A stretch of 64,000 bases of DNA, from the NCBI GenBank assembly GCA_034422115.1, contig DAOUJW010000005.1:1-64000 (forward strand), written 5' to 3'. The notes beneath the pieces were generated by a model. It did no database searches. It was not told the origin of the DNA and saw nothing but the letters and a program-made list of their open reading frames with translations. This DNA is from DAOUJW01 sp034422115. GTDB lineage: Bacteria; Chloroflexota; Dehalococcoidia; Lucifugimonadales; UBA2985. The position numbers and the translations under genes are program-made. The first letter of the stretch is position 1, and each line of letters starts with the position of its first letter. Shown here in pieces: positions 17,680-26,657 of the stretch.

Positions 17680-18587
17680 TGGCCTCTGGCCATCCGTCGC
17701 CCTTTCCAGCGTCCGTCCCCTGGAGCTTCCTTGCCGTTGGCCCGGAGGAGACCAACGCCAAGGACTGCCGCGTAGTGGTGCTGCCCGTTCCCTACGACAG
17801 CACGACGTCCTACATGGGCGGAGCCAGGGAAGGGCCCAGGGCCATCATCGAGGCCTCCCGTCATCTGGAGGACTACGACATAGAGCTTGGCAGAGAGGTC
17901 TACCGGGTCGGCATCCACACCCTGCCGGAGCTGGAGCCCCACGTCGGCGGCCCGGAGGGCATGGTGGATCGCGTGCAGGCCGCGGTCGAGCCATTTGCCA
18001 GGGACGGCAAGCTGGTGGCGACCCTGGGAGGCGAACACACCGTCTCGGTGGGCGCGGCCAGGGCCTTTCGCAAAGTACACCCGGACCTCTCGGTGCTGTA
18101 CCTGGACGCCCACGCCGACCTGAGGGACGAGTACATGGGAAGCCGTTTCAGCCACGCCTGCACAGCCCGCAGGATTTGGGAGGAGTGCCCAGTGGTGGAG
18201 GTGGGGGTGCGCAGCATCAGCCAGGAGGAGATGGACTTTGTGCAACAGCAGGGCATCCCCGTCTACTTCCACGATGGGGGCGGCGCGCCGGCCTCCTGGG
18301 ACGCGGAGGAGGTGGCATCCCGCCTCTCCGGCCATGTCTACGTGAGCATCGACCTGGACGCGCTGGACCCGGGCCTGATGCCCGCGGTCGGCACGCCGGA
18401 ACCCGGAGGGCTGGACTGGAACGCGGTCATCGGGCTGCTGAGGGCCGTTTGCAGGAGGCGCACCGTGGTCGGCTTCGATGTCGTGGAGCTATGCCCCGCG
18501 GCCGGGCCTCCCGCGTCATCCTCTGTTGCCGCCAAGCTGGCCTACAAGCTGATGGGATACGCAACGGAAGAGGGTTGCGGAGTCTAG
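17679..18587 (+). CDS. speB: Agmatinase/arginase-family ureohydrolase
   Basis: A 302-aa binuclear manganese ureohydrolase, most likely agmatinase giving putrescine and urea. Metal ligands are readable: GGEHTVSVG, YLDAHADLRDEY and SIDLDALDPGLMPAVGTPEPGG. Coupling to speD supports a polyamine role over arginine breakdown. The start ATG uses the last base of the speD stop. It ends 15 nt before the site-2 protease gene. Confidence 0.92.
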   Translation: MASGHPSPFPASVPWSFLAVGPEETNAKDCRVVVLPVPYDSTTSYMGGAREGPRAIIEASRHLEDYDIELGREVYRVGIHTLPELEPHVGGPEGMVDRVQAAVEPFARDGKLVATLGGEHTVSVGAARAFRKVHPDLSVLYLDAHADLRDEYMGSRFSHACTARRIWEECPVVEVGVRSISQEEMDFVQQQGIPVYFHDGGGAPASWDAEEVASRLSGHVYVSIDLDALDPGLMPAVGTPEPGGLDWNAVIGLLRAVCRRRTVVGFDVVELCPAAGPPASSSVAAKLAYKLMGYATEEGCGV

Positions 18588-18602
18588 GGATGGAGGCCGG
18601 GG

Positions 18603-19697
18603 ATGCTGAGGACTTTCAGGTTTGGCAGGATTCTGGGTATACCCATTGAGATCCACTATAGCTGGTTCCTGTGCCTCTTCCTGCTCACCCTGTCCATAGC
18701 AATTTCCATAGGCCGCGTCCGACCGTCCTGGTCTCTGGTTGAGCTGCTCTGGGTAGCAATCGCCTCCAGCCTGCTGCTGTTCGCCTCCGTGGTGGTCCAC
18801 GAGCTGTGCCACTGTCTTGTGGCGAGGAGGAACGGAGTCCCCGTAAAGGGCATCACCCTCTTTGTACTTGGAGGAGTGGCGCACATCACCCGGGAGAACA
18901 CCAGGCCCTCGGCGGAGTTCGCCATGGCAATAGTGGGGCCCGCCTCCAGCATAGTGATGGGCCTGGGCTTCCTGGCCCTGAGCTACATCGTGGAGCCGGC
19001 CAGCGCCCATCTCACGGTGATTGCCAGGTGGCTGTTTGTGATGAACATAGCCCTGGGCCTATTCAACCTGATTCCCGGGTTCCCCCTGGACGGAGGCCGC
19101 GTGTTCCGGGCGGGGATCTGGGCGGTCACCGGCAACCACGCCCTGGCAACCCGGATAGCGACCATCGGCGGTATGGCGACGGCGGCGATATTCGTCCTGG
19201 CCGGAGCCGCCTTCCTGTTCATGTGGGAGGTGTACCTGCTGGGCATCTGGCTGGCCTTCACAGGCTGGTTCCTGTGGCTGGCGGCCGCCATGACCTCACG
19301 ACGCGCCCGGCAGCTCCAGAGGCTCAGCGGATATGTGGCCCGTGACCTGATGAGCGTCGACTGCCCGGAGCTGTCCCCGGAGACGGCGCTGAGAGACGTG
19401 GGCCGGAGGAAGACCGTGGCCCAGGGCGGCATGTGCTACATAGTGCGGCAGGAGAGCAAAGTGGAGGGGCTGCTGGGGCCGCGGTCGGCCAGAAGCCTGG
19501 GCAGGAAAACCTGGGAGACGGCCAGCGTGAGCCAGGCGATGGCGCCCCTGACCCTGGTGCCCGCCGTCGCCCCGGACGACGACTCCTACCGGGTGTTGGA
19601 CCTCATGGACGAAGGGGATACGGGCATGGTGACGGTGGTGGAGCGCGGAGAGCTTCTGGGCGTCATAGTCCAGGACAGCCTCACAGGGCGGAGATAA
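18603..19697 (+). CDS. Site-2 protease family (M50) membrane peptidase with C-terminal CBS-like region
   Basis: A 364-aa intramembrane zinc metalloprotease. The catalytic HExxH is VVHELCHCLVA (about residue 64); the third ligand motif is NLIPGFPLDGGRVFRA. About six hydrophobic segments fill the first 230 residues. The C-terminal 130 residues look like a degenerate CBS-domain pair, the usual layout of the SpoIVFB/M50B relatives with an energy-sensing module. The ATG at 18603 has GGAGGCCGGGG upstream. It may share a transcript with speD-speB; the substrate is unknown. Confidence 0.88.
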   Translation: MLRTFRFGRILGIPIEIHYSWFLCLFLLTLSIAISIGRVRPSWSLVELLWVAIASSLLLFASVVVHELCHCLVARRNGVPVKGITLFVLGGVAHITRENTRPSAEFAMAIVGPASSIVMGLGFLALSYIVEPASAHLTVIARWLFVMNIALGLFNLIPGFPLDGGRVFRAGIWAVTGNHALATRIATIGGMATAAIFVLAGAAFLFMWEVYLLGIWLAFTGWFLWLAAAMTSRRARQLQRLSGYVARDLMSVDCPELSPETALRDVGRRKTVAQGGMCYIVRQESKVEGLLGPRSARSLGRKTWETASVSQAMAPLTLVPAVAPDDDSYRVLDLMDEGDTGMVTVVERGELLGVIVQDSLTGRR

Positions 19698-19795
19698 CTG
19701 CTCTGAGTCTAAGCCGCAGGTAGGGAGGGATAGAACGCGCCTTACGGGAACTTCTGCTAAAATGCCCCTAGCTCAAAACTTGGCAGGTATCACCA

Positions 19796-22039
19796 TTGGA
19801 GCTTAGAGACTATCAGGCAGACTTGCTGGAGAAGGTACAGAGCGCGCTCACAGACACGCCTAAAGCCAGAGTCATCCTGCAACTGCCAACCGGCGGCGGC
19901 AAGACTCGCATCGCGGGAGAGTTGCTGTCCACATGGCTTAGGGATGGGCGCAAGGCTGTCTGGCTAACCCACCGCTGGGAGTTGGCGGCCCAAACTGAAG
20001 GAATGCTCCACAAAGACGGTATCTCGGCGACGAAAGATATACAGTGGACCCCAGGCACTAAAGCCCCATCTATGCCCAACGCCGTTGTCATACTGATGGC
20101 TCAAACAGTGAGCCGCCGCACTGCCAGCGCGGAGGTTTGGGACAGCTACAAAACTCAAGACCTCATGATTATAGACGAGGCTCACCACGCCACCGCCGAG
20201 GGCTGGGCCAGGGCCATGCGCCAGTGGCCGGGCCCTGTGCTGGGTATGACGGCCACACCTTGGCGCCTCTCCCAGCGGGAGGGATTCGATCATCTTTTTG
20301 GAGAGCTGATCTCAGGACCCCAGGTTGCAGAACTGCAATCCGATGGATGGCTGTGTAATGCCTACGCGCTGTCTCCCCCGGAGGACGAGCTAGTACTGGG
20401 CGGCCAGGTTGACGGTACCGGCGAGTACTCCGAGCCAGGCATAGAGGAAGCCAACCGGGACAACGACATCTGGACAGCCGGAGCTTTGACATTCTGGCAG
20501 AAGAATGGCGAGAGTCGCCAGACTCTAGTCTACGCGGTTTCCATAAGGCACGCCAGGAACCTTGCCAACGTGTTCAACGACGCCGGAATACCGGCAGGCG
20601 TGTTGGTAGCCAATACACCGGAATCAGAGCGGGCAGAGCTGATCAGCAGATTTCAGAGAGGGGAGCTCAGGATTTTAGTCAATGTTGCTGTAGCCACCGA
20701 AGGCTTCGACCTTCCGGACGCCTCCTGTGTGTTGATCACACGTCCCACAATGAGCCTTGCACTCTACTTGCAGATGGTGGGCAGAGGACTTCGTCCAAAG
20801 CCGGATTCCGGCGACTGCATAGTCCTGGATATGACCGACAACAGTCGCAGACACGGACTTCCTGAAGACTATAGGGAATGGACACTTACTGCCAGGGGTA
20901 AATTGCCACCAGGAATGGCCCCGTTGATCCGCTGCAACAAGTGCGAAACACTTTCCCCAGCCGCAAGTCATCATTGCATCTATTGCGGGGAGCCATTTGG
21001 TGAGACCTGTGGCCGCTGCGGAACTTGGCGAGCCAGGGAGCAGTGGAACATGAAGACTATGTGTGGCCAGGACCATGAACTGGTCTGCGACCTTTGTCAC
21101 CACGATGCACACATCTTGGCAAATCTGCCCGTAACTCAAGAACTAGAGGCTTTAGCCTATATTCCGGATGAGCCTAATCACTCAAATGACATTGTTCCGT
21201 TCCTTAGGAACATTTTGGATGAAGAGCGACGTCGTTTATACGGTACGGTAGACGATCGCAGGGATGAGCTACACCTTGCTGTGCGGCAGTTGGAATCAGA
21301 CCTAGCAAACGAAATGGCCATGTATCGCAGGTTTCAGCAGTACATAGAATCGCTTCCAGATGAACAACGTCCCTCTAGCATGCCACAGCTACAAACTGCG
21401 TACACAAAATGGGAAAACAACCGGAAGGCGGAACTTGAGAACTTAAAAACAGAGCTTGCCACCCTACAAGCGCAGCCAATTGACGGGCAGTTAATACTGA
21501 GCAACGCTCAGGATCGAATACTACAGTTGCTCGAGGCCGAGGCAGTAGCGGCCGGCCTGATTCAAGGTGCCCCAAGCCAAGTGAGAGCGCCTCAATCACC
21601 ATCCGAACATGAGACCATGCCACACACACCAGATGCCAATGGGTGGGTGACCTTCACTGAACTCGCGGAGAGCTGCAGATCCCTTTCTCAGAGAGATATC
21701 TCTTTCTTGCCTCAGAGACTCAAATACCCTCAAGGGAACGAGGTGCAAGTCAGTACATGGAGTGGGTTTATTGAAGAAACTGCTGAATGGCTAATAAGAG
21801 AAGGGTTGTTGACTAAAGACCATTGCCCTGTCGTGGTCGAAGGGATGCACGATCGATGCTTGATTAACTCCCGGCCCGTACATCCGAATGGCAGATACTT
21901 CAGGAGAATCACCCGACTGTCAAATGGCTTGTACCTTGAGGCCAATCTTTATTCAAGAGACGCTGCACTATACTGTGCCCCAATGGTTAAAGAACTCGGC
22001 AAAGACCCAGCTCAGTTTCGCGTTCAGCTTTCTCAGTGA
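19796..22039 (+). CDS. SF2 DEAD/DEAH-box helicase with zinc-finger insert
   Basis: A 747-aa ATP-dependent nucleic-acid helicase/translocase related to RadD/SSL2. N-terminal DEAD part: ELRDYQADLL (Q-motif-like), Walker A LPTGGGKT, DEAH in IIDEAHH, and MTATP. The C-terminal helicase half has VATEGFDLP and QMVGRGLRP. From about residue 380 come several Cys pairs (CNKC, CIYCG, CGRCG, CDLCHH), then a coiled-coil-like stretch and an unknown C-terminal domain. The start is TTG at 19796 with only a weak ribosome site. It stands alone, is AT-richer toward the end and is followed by a dispersed repeat, so it may be acquired. Confidence 0.82.
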   Translation: MELRDYQADLLEKVQSALTDTPKARVILQLPTGGGKTRIAGELLSTWLRDGRKAVWLTHRWELAAQTEGMLHKDGISATKDIQWTPGTKAPSMPNAVVILMAQTVSRRTASAEVWDSYKTQDLMIIDEAHHATAEGWARAMRQWPGPVLGMTATPWRLSQREGFDHLFGELISGPQVAELQSDGWLCNAYALSPPEDELVLGGQVDGTGEYSEPGIEEANRDNDIWTAGALTFWQKNGESRQTLVYAVSIRHARNLANVFNDAGIPAGVLVANTPESERAELISRFQRGELRILVNVAVATEGFDLPDASCVLITRPTMSLALYLQMVGRGLRPKPDSGDCIVLDMTDNSRRHGLPEDYREWTLTARGKLPPGMAPLIRCNKCETLSPAASHHCIYCGEPFGETCGRCGTWRAREQWNMKTMCGQDHELVCDLCHHDAHILANLPVTQELEALAYIPDEPNHSNDIVPFLRNILDEERRRLYGTVDDRRDELHLAVRQLESDLANEMAMYRRFQQYIESLPDEQRPSSMPQLQTAYTKWENNRKAELENLKTELATLQAQPIDGQLILSNAQDRILQLLEAEAVAAGLIQGAPSQVRAPQSPSEHETMPHTPDANGWVTFTELAESCRSLSQRDISFLPQRLKYPQGNEVQVSTWSGFIEETAEWLIREGLLTKDHCPVVVEGMHDRCLINSRPVHPNGRYFRRITRLSNGLYLEANLYSRDAALYCAPMVKELGKDPAQFRVQLSQ

Positions 22040-22046
22040 CCAAGTA

Positions 22047-22079
22047 CCGCTCACACTTCGACAAGCTCAGTGTGAGCGG
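22047..22079. repeat. Dispersed palindrome, core TTCGACAAGCTCA
   Basis: Arms CCGCTCACACT (22047-22057) and AGTGTGAGCGG (22069-22079) lie 8 bp after the helicase stop. It is the same element as at 24270-24302, base for base over the palindrome, and may act as a terminator-like hairpin. Confidence 0.85.
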
Positions 22080-22173
22080 GCACGTCATAGTCCGCTTTAT
22101 CCCAAGGCTGCGCAGTGCTACAATATATGAATAGCATCAATCTGAGGACACCCACTCCCTAAGGGGGACTTGA

Positions 22174-23370
22174 ATGCAGGAGCAGCCGAGGATGGTCTAC
22201 ATGGACCACGCAGCCACCACTCCGGTGAGGCCGGAGGTCATGGAGGCTATGCTGCCCTATTTCACCCATCGATTTGGGAACGCCTCCAGCCTGTACACAC
22301 TGGCCCAGGAGTCGCGCAGGGCGGTGGACGAGGCCAGGGAGTCGGTGGCGCGCGTCCTGGGCTGTCGCACAAGCGAGGTGGTCTTCACCAGCGGCGGCAG
22401 CGAGTCGGACAACACCGCGCTGAAGGGGGCCGCCCTCGCCCTGAGGCAGACCGGCAACCACATCATCACAACCAGCATCGAGCACCACGCCGTCATCCAC
22501 ACCTGCCAGTACCTTGAGGACAACGGCTTCCGGGTCACCTACCTGCCCGTGAACAGGGACGGCCTGGTGAGCGCGGAGGACGTGCTCAAGGCCGTCACTG
22601 ACGAGACCATCCTTGTGAGCGTGATGCTCGCCAACAACGAGATCGGCACCATACAGCCGGTGGCGGAGATGGCCCGGGGCGTCAAGGAGACCGCCAGGAG
22701 GCTGAACCGCACCATCGTCTTTCACACGGACGCGGTGCAGGCCGCCGGATTCCTGGATATCGGTGTCAACGCCCTGGGAGTGGACATGCTCAGCCTCTCG
22801 TCCCACAAGTTCTACGGCCCCAAGGGGGTTGGCGTGCTGTACGTGCGAAGGGGCACGCCCTTCACGCCCCAGCAGTTCGGCGGGGCGCAGGAGAGGCAGC
22901 GACGGGCCGGAACCGAGAACGTGCCCGGCATTGTGGGCACGGCGGTGGCCCTGAGGCTGGCGGAGGAGGAGCGGGAGGCCAGCAGCGAGAGCTGCCTGCG
23001 GCTGCGGGACAGCCTGATCCAAGGCATTCAGGAGCGGATAGAGAGGGTGCATCTGAACGGCCACCCTACCCTACGGCTTCCCAACAACGTGAACTTCTCC
23101 TTTGAAGGCGTGGAGGGTGAGCCTATACTCCTGGGTCTGGACTTTGCGGGCACGGCGGCCTCCAGCGGCAGCGCCTGCACCTCCGGCGCGCTGGAGCCGT
23201 CCCACGTGCTGCTGGCCCTTGGCCTGCCCGCCGACCTGGCTCAGGCCAGCCTTCGACTGACCCTGGGCAAGGACAACACCCAAGAGGAAGTTGAGCACGT
23301 GCTCCGCGTGCTGCCCGACCTTGTCGGGCGGCTGCGGGCCATGCCCAGCCTGTCCCACGTCACGCCTTAG
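22174..23370 (+). CDS. iscS: Cysteine desulfurase (class V aminotransferase fold)
   Basis: A 398-aa PLP enzyme that takes sulfur from cysteine for Fe-S clusters or tRNA thiolation. Present are YMDHAATTPV at the N-terminus, FTSGGSESDN, EHHAVIHT, the PLP lysine in SSHKFYGPKGVG (about residue 212) and the persulfide-forming Cys in SSGSACTSG (about residue 334). The catalytic-loop layout is the NifS/IscS group rather than SufS. The ATG at 22174 follows GGGGGA. No scaffold gene (iscU) is adjacent, so the partner is unknown. Confidence 0.93.
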   Translation: MQEQPRMVYMDHAATTPVRPEVMEAMLPYFTHRFGNASSLYTLAQESRRAVDEARESVARVLGCRTSEVVFTSGGSESDNTALKGAALALRQTGNHIITTSIEHHAVIHTCQYLEDNGFRVTYLPVNRDGLVSAEDVLKAVTDETILVSVMLANNEIGTIQPVAEMARGVKETARRLNRTIVFHTDAVQAAGFLDIGVNALGVDMLSLSSHKFYGPKGVGVLYVRRGTPFTPQQFGGAQERQRRAGTENVPGIVGTAVALRLAEEEREASSESCLRLRDSLIQGIQERIERVHLNGHPTLRLPNNVNFSFEGVEGEPILLGLDFAGTAASSGSACTSGALEPSHVLLALGLPADLAQASLRLTLGKDNTQEEVEHVLRVLPDLVGRLRAMPSLSHVTP

Positions 23371-23376
23371 CCGACT

Positions 23377-24252
23377 ATGAAGAAAGGCATCATCGCAAAA
23401 CTCCTTCTGGTTGCAGCGCTGCTGACTATTGTGGCCGCAGTGGGTTGCCTGCGCGGGAGCAGCGACCGGGAGTACGGCGGCAGGGGTGAAATCATCCATG
23501 TCGGCGCACACAAGCCGATGATGCTGGAGAAGGTGGTGTACGCTCTTCCGCGGCACTGCGAGGAGACGGGGGAGGATACGCAGGTCTCGGAGTCGGACGC
23601 CCTCATCGCTCTCTACGCCTCCGCGGGCGGAGCCGGTTGGGATAACAACGACAACTGGCTGAGCAACGCGCCCCTGGGCGAATGGCACGGCGTGACCACC
23701 GACGCCGGCGGCAGCGTCATCGCAATCTCCCTCCCCAACAACGACCTTGCCGGAGAGCTCCCCGAGGAGCTTGGCAGTCTCTCCAGCCTGGCGTCGCTGG
23801 AAATAACCGGAAACGACGATCTCACCGGCTGCATACCTGCGGCCCTGGAGGATGTGCCGGTTTACGGCTTTCTTGAGGCCGGATTGAACCGGAACTACGT
23901 CATCGCCCCAAAGGTTCCGGGCAACGTCATTGCCGCCGTGAGGACCAGGGTGCTCAACCCCGAATCGACACAGGTTACGCTGTTGGTGGACGAGAACGCC
24001 GCAACCCTCAGGGACCTCAACGAGATCCAGTACAACATGATCGACCCCAACCCGGGGGCGGGAGCTGTGGAAACCCAGGAGGAGCCGCCGGAGGACAACC
24101 CGTACGCGGCGCGTATCTGGGGGGAATTCCAGATAATCTCCGGGTTTGAGATACCCGGCTACCTCTTCTTTGAGGTGCCTGAATCCCTGGAGTTCTCGGC
24201 CTTGGTGTGGGACCACGTGGAGTTTGTGAGGGTGCGATATCCGAAGGATTGA
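23377..24252 (+). CDS. Lipoprotein with leucine-rich-repeat segment
   Basis: A 291-aa surface or periplasmic lipoprotein: MKK start, hydrophobic run, lipobox VAAVGC with Cys near residue 24. From about residue 70 it has a plant-type LRR cap and repeats (ALIALYASAGGAGWDNND, WLSNAPLGEWHGV, then SLPNNDLAGELPEELGSL), a module common in secreted bacterial proteins that bind ligands. The C-terminal 130 residues are unrecognised. It begins 7 nt after iscS and may be read through from it. A binding or scaffold role is an inference. Confidence 0.75.
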   Translation: MKKGIIAKLLLVAALLTIVAAVGCLRGSSDREYGGRGEIIHVGAHKPMMLEKVVYALPRHCEETGEDTQVSESDALIALYASAGGAGWDNNDNWLSNAPLGEWHGVTTDAGGSVIAISLPNNDLAGELPEELGSLSSLASLEITGNDDLTGCIPAALEDVPVYGFLEAGLNRNYVIAPKVPGNVIAAVRTRVLNPESTQVTLLVDENAATLRDLNEIQYNMIDPNPGAGAVETQEEPPEDNPYAARIWGEFQIISGFEIPGYLFFEVPESLEFSALVWDHVEFVRVRYPKD

Positions 24253-24269
24253 GGGCTGTGAAGGATTAT

Positions 24270-24350
24270 CCGCTCACACTTCGACAAGCTCAGTGTGAGC
24301 GGGAGCGCTACCGTCGCTCATCCGGTTCGACGAGCTCAGTGTGAGAGGGA
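24270..24350. repeat. Dispersed palindromes, tandem pair
   Basis: A perfect element CCGCTCACACT/AGTGTGAGCGG (24270-24302) is followed at about 24313-24350 by a diverged copy with core GGTTCGACGAGCTCAGTGTGAG. Together they fill the gap between the LRR lipoprotein and htpX. Confidence 0.8.
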
Positions 24351-24375
24351 TTAAGGAACACTTCGGGAGAAACCG

Positions 24376-25230
24376 ATGAATACGCTCAAGACGGGATTCC
24401 TGCTGATAGTGATGTCGATGCTGCTGGTCATGGCCGGCTTCTTCCTGGGAGGTGAGGGCGGAATGGCCATCGCCCTGGGGTTGTCGCTGCTGATGAACGT
24501 CGGCGCGTACTGGTACAGCGACAAGCTGGCTCTGAAGATGGCGGGCGCCAGGGAGGTCACTCCGCAGGAGGCCCCTGAGCTGCACTTCATTGTGGAGGAG
24601 CAGGCCAGGCAGAGCAATTTGCCAATGCCAAGGGTGTACATCATTGAGAACGACTCGCCCAACGCCTTTGCCACCGGCAGGAACCCCCGCAACGCGGCCG
24701 TCGCGGCCACCACGGGCATCATGCGCATCCTGAACCGCGAGGAGCTTTCGGCGGTCATGGCCCACGAGATGGCCCACGTTGGCAACCGGGACACCCTCAT
24801 CATGACCATCGCCGCCACCATCGCCGGGGCCATCACCTTTCTGGCGATGATCGCCCGCTTCTCCATGCTCTTTGGCGGCTTCGGGCGAAGGGACGCCGGA
24901 GGCCACGGGGCGATGTTCGCCATTGTCGGTATGCTGGTGGTCGCCATTCTTCTGCCCCTGGCCGCCATCCTGGTGCGGGCGGCTATTTCCCGGGCCAGAG
25001 AGTACCAGGCCGACTCGACGGGCGCGAAGAACTGCCGGAACCCCTGGGCCCTTGCCAGGGCGCTGGAGAAGCTGGAGCAGGGAGCCAGCCGGAGGCCCAT
25101 GAAGGTGAACGAGGCCGTCTCCCACCTGTTCATTGTCAACCCGCTGAGCGGGTTCTCCGCTAGCATGTTCTCCACGCACCCGCCAATGAAAAAGCGGATT
25201 GCAAGGCTCAGGGACATGCGCGGGTTCTAG
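24376..25230 (+). CDS. htpX: Membrane zinc metalloprotease HtpX
   Basis: A 284-aa M48 protease of the cytoplasmic membrane, implicated in quality control of misfolded membrane proteins. Two N-terminal membrane segments precede the active site HEMAHVGNRD (about residue 133) with EYQADSTGAK carrying the third zinc ligand; two more hydrophobic helices lie between. The start ATG at 24376 lies 14 nt after GGGAGA. Usual HtpX length and order of motifs make the call secure. Confidence 0.94.
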   Translation: MNTLKTGFLLIVMSMLLVMAGFFLGGEGGMAIALGLSLLMNVGAYWYSDKLALKMAGAREVTPQEAPELHFIVEEQARQSNLPMPRVYIIENDSPNAFATGRNPRNAAVAATTGIMRILNREELSAVMAHEMAHVGNRDTLIMTIAATIAGAITFLAMIARFSMLFGGFGRRDAGGHGAMFAIVGMLVVAILLPLAAILVRAAISRAREYQADSTGAKNCRNPWALARALEKLEQGASRRPMKVNEAVSHLFIVNPLSGFSASMFSTHPPMKKRIARLRDMRGF

Positions 25231-25281
25231 GGCCGGGCGTTCTACGCCACACTGGGGGATGGAGTGAGGTTGGAGGTCTGC

Positions 25282-25355
25282 TGGCTGCCCGGCCTGGATT
25301 CGAACCAGGGTCAGGGGATCCAAAGTCCCCTGTGCTACCACTACACCACCGGGCA
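25282..25355 (-). tRNA. tRNA-Gln (UUG)
   Basis: On the minus strand: acceptor TGCCCGG/CCGGGCA, discriminator G and an encoded CCA; anticodon stem GGGGA/TCCCC around loop CTTTGGA, giving anticodon TTG; T-arm CCTGGTTCGAATCCAGG. The encoded CCA contrasts with the tRNA-Pro gene at 12248. Confidence 0.96.
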
Positions 25356-25388
25356 CCGCTCTCTCGATACTGCCGAGGCTTTGACTCC

Positions 25389-25417
25389 ATTGTAATACCG
25401 CAGATGGGCGCGGTCAA
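25389..25417 (-). promoter_or_regulatory. Sigma70-type promoter of tRNA-Gln
   Basis: TTGACC (25412-25417) and TACAAT (25389-25394) on the minus strand are 17 bp apart. The -35 is identical to that of the tRNA-Pro promoter. Spacing to the tRNA is about 33 bp, allowing a short 5' leader. Confidence 0.72.
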
Positions 25418-25526
25418 AAGGTGGCCGTCAGCTTTCAGCCTTTGTCCTAAGACTGCCCTGCCCGATTGTGCACCGCAGCCCCGTGTGCGCTACAATCCAG
25501 GCATAGCTGCTCAGGAGAGATGCCTC

Positions 25527-26594
25527 ATGGTGATGAGATGGCTTGGCCTTATGGCGCTCGCGGCCTGCCTTGTGCTGGCAACGGCGGGGTGCGGTGAGAC
25601 GGAGAATGAGCCTATCACAGCTAATGACGCGCCACTGGCTGCGCTGACATACTTCTGGTTCGGATTCGACCTCCATACCGGTGAGAGCGTTGGGGGATTG
25701 GGGTCAAGCCATTGGAACACGGATGTCGGTAGCTTCGGGAGCAGAGTTGGAGTGACCGATGAGCCTGAATACGGGTTCTACGCCTCCGACGACCCACACG
25801 TCATTGCCAGACAGCTTGAAGACATGGAGGAAGCCGGTATCAGCGTCATCTTAGTTTCGTGGTGGGGGTACGGTGACAGTGATCTTGATGACGTGAACGA
25901 GAACAAGGAGTCCGAGGCGATGGTCCGAGCCGTTGACGTCCTCCTCAACCATATCTCGGCTAACAACCTCCCCTTCAAGGTCGCATTTCTGGTTGAGCCT
26001 TATATGCCGGAGCCTTTGAGGGTTACGCCAGCACAGAAGCAGGGCATACTCGACCATATTTGGGATAAAGTGTATAGCGTGTACCCGGACCTGATGTTCC
26101 AGTGGGAAGGCAAGCCGTTGCTTGTGACCTGGGCCCCTGTGGAGCTGAAGACGCCAAGCGATCCCAGGTTCACCGTCAAGACGTGGGGGAGCTACTTCGG
26201 CGGGCCCGACTGGAAAACCGCGACCAATCAGGACTGGAACTGGTACCCGGAACCGGCATGGCTGCCAGAGATGATCTCAGTCGACGGGATGTACGTAGTC
26301 TTCCCAAGGTTCGACGAATACTGGCTGCACATCATGGGGAGGAAGTTCGCTTATCCATATCGTCGAGTAGACCCGCTACTGACCGAGGGCGTCTATGAGG
26401 AGACCTGGCAGGTGGCGGTGGACAACCGGGACAAAATCAAGCTGATTGTCTTGTACACGTGGAACGAGCACGCGGAGCACGCGGCCATCGAACCGGATAA
26501 AGGGGTCTCGCATGTGAGCTATGGCCGCTCCCTGGTGGAGAAGACTGCTGAGTACTATCGCCAGTTCCTGGCTGGGCGGCCAATTGGCAATTAG
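25527..26594 (+). CDS. GH99-like lipoprotein, copy 1
   Basis: A 355-aa lipoprotein (signal to ATAGC, Cys near residue 21) resembling glycoside hydrolase family 99, whose members are endo-alpha-mannosidases/mannanases. ISVILVSWWGYGDSD (about residues 108-122) is the beta-strand WW-G motif, and near the end TWNEHAEHAAIEPD fits the GH99 NExxExxxxEP catalytic pattern with two Glu three apart. The ATG at 25527 has CAGGAGAG upstream. It is the first of three tandem paralogues; substrate specificity is not predictable. Confidence 0.72.
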   Translation: MVMRWLGLMALAACLVLATAGCGETENEPITANDAPLAALTYFWFGFDLHTGESVGGLGSSHWNTDVGSFGSRVGVTDEPEYGFYASDDPHVIARQLEDMEEAGISVILVSWWGYGDSDLDDVNENKESEAMVRAVDVLLNHISANNLPFKVAFLVEPYMPEPLRVTPAQKQGILDHIWDKVYSVYPDLMFQWEGKPLLVTWAPVELKTPSDPRFTVKTWGSYFGGPDWKTATNQDWNWYPEPAWLPEMISVDGMYVVFPRFDEYWLHIMGRKFAYPYRRVDPLLTEGVYEETWQVAVDNRDKIKLIVLYTWNEHAEHAAIEPDKGVSHVSYGRSLVEKTAEYYRQFLAGRPIGN

Positions 26595-26657
26595 CCGACC
26601 TCCCGGGTCAGCCCATATTCTTGGCAGCTTTGGGCAGTCCGCTGATAGACTTGTGAT

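Noticed and set aside
19796..24350. Helicase as part of a multi-gene defence island
   Set aside because: The neighbours are polyamine genes, a site-2 protease and cysteine desulfurase; the dnd/phosphorothioate system needs dndB-E genes that are absent.
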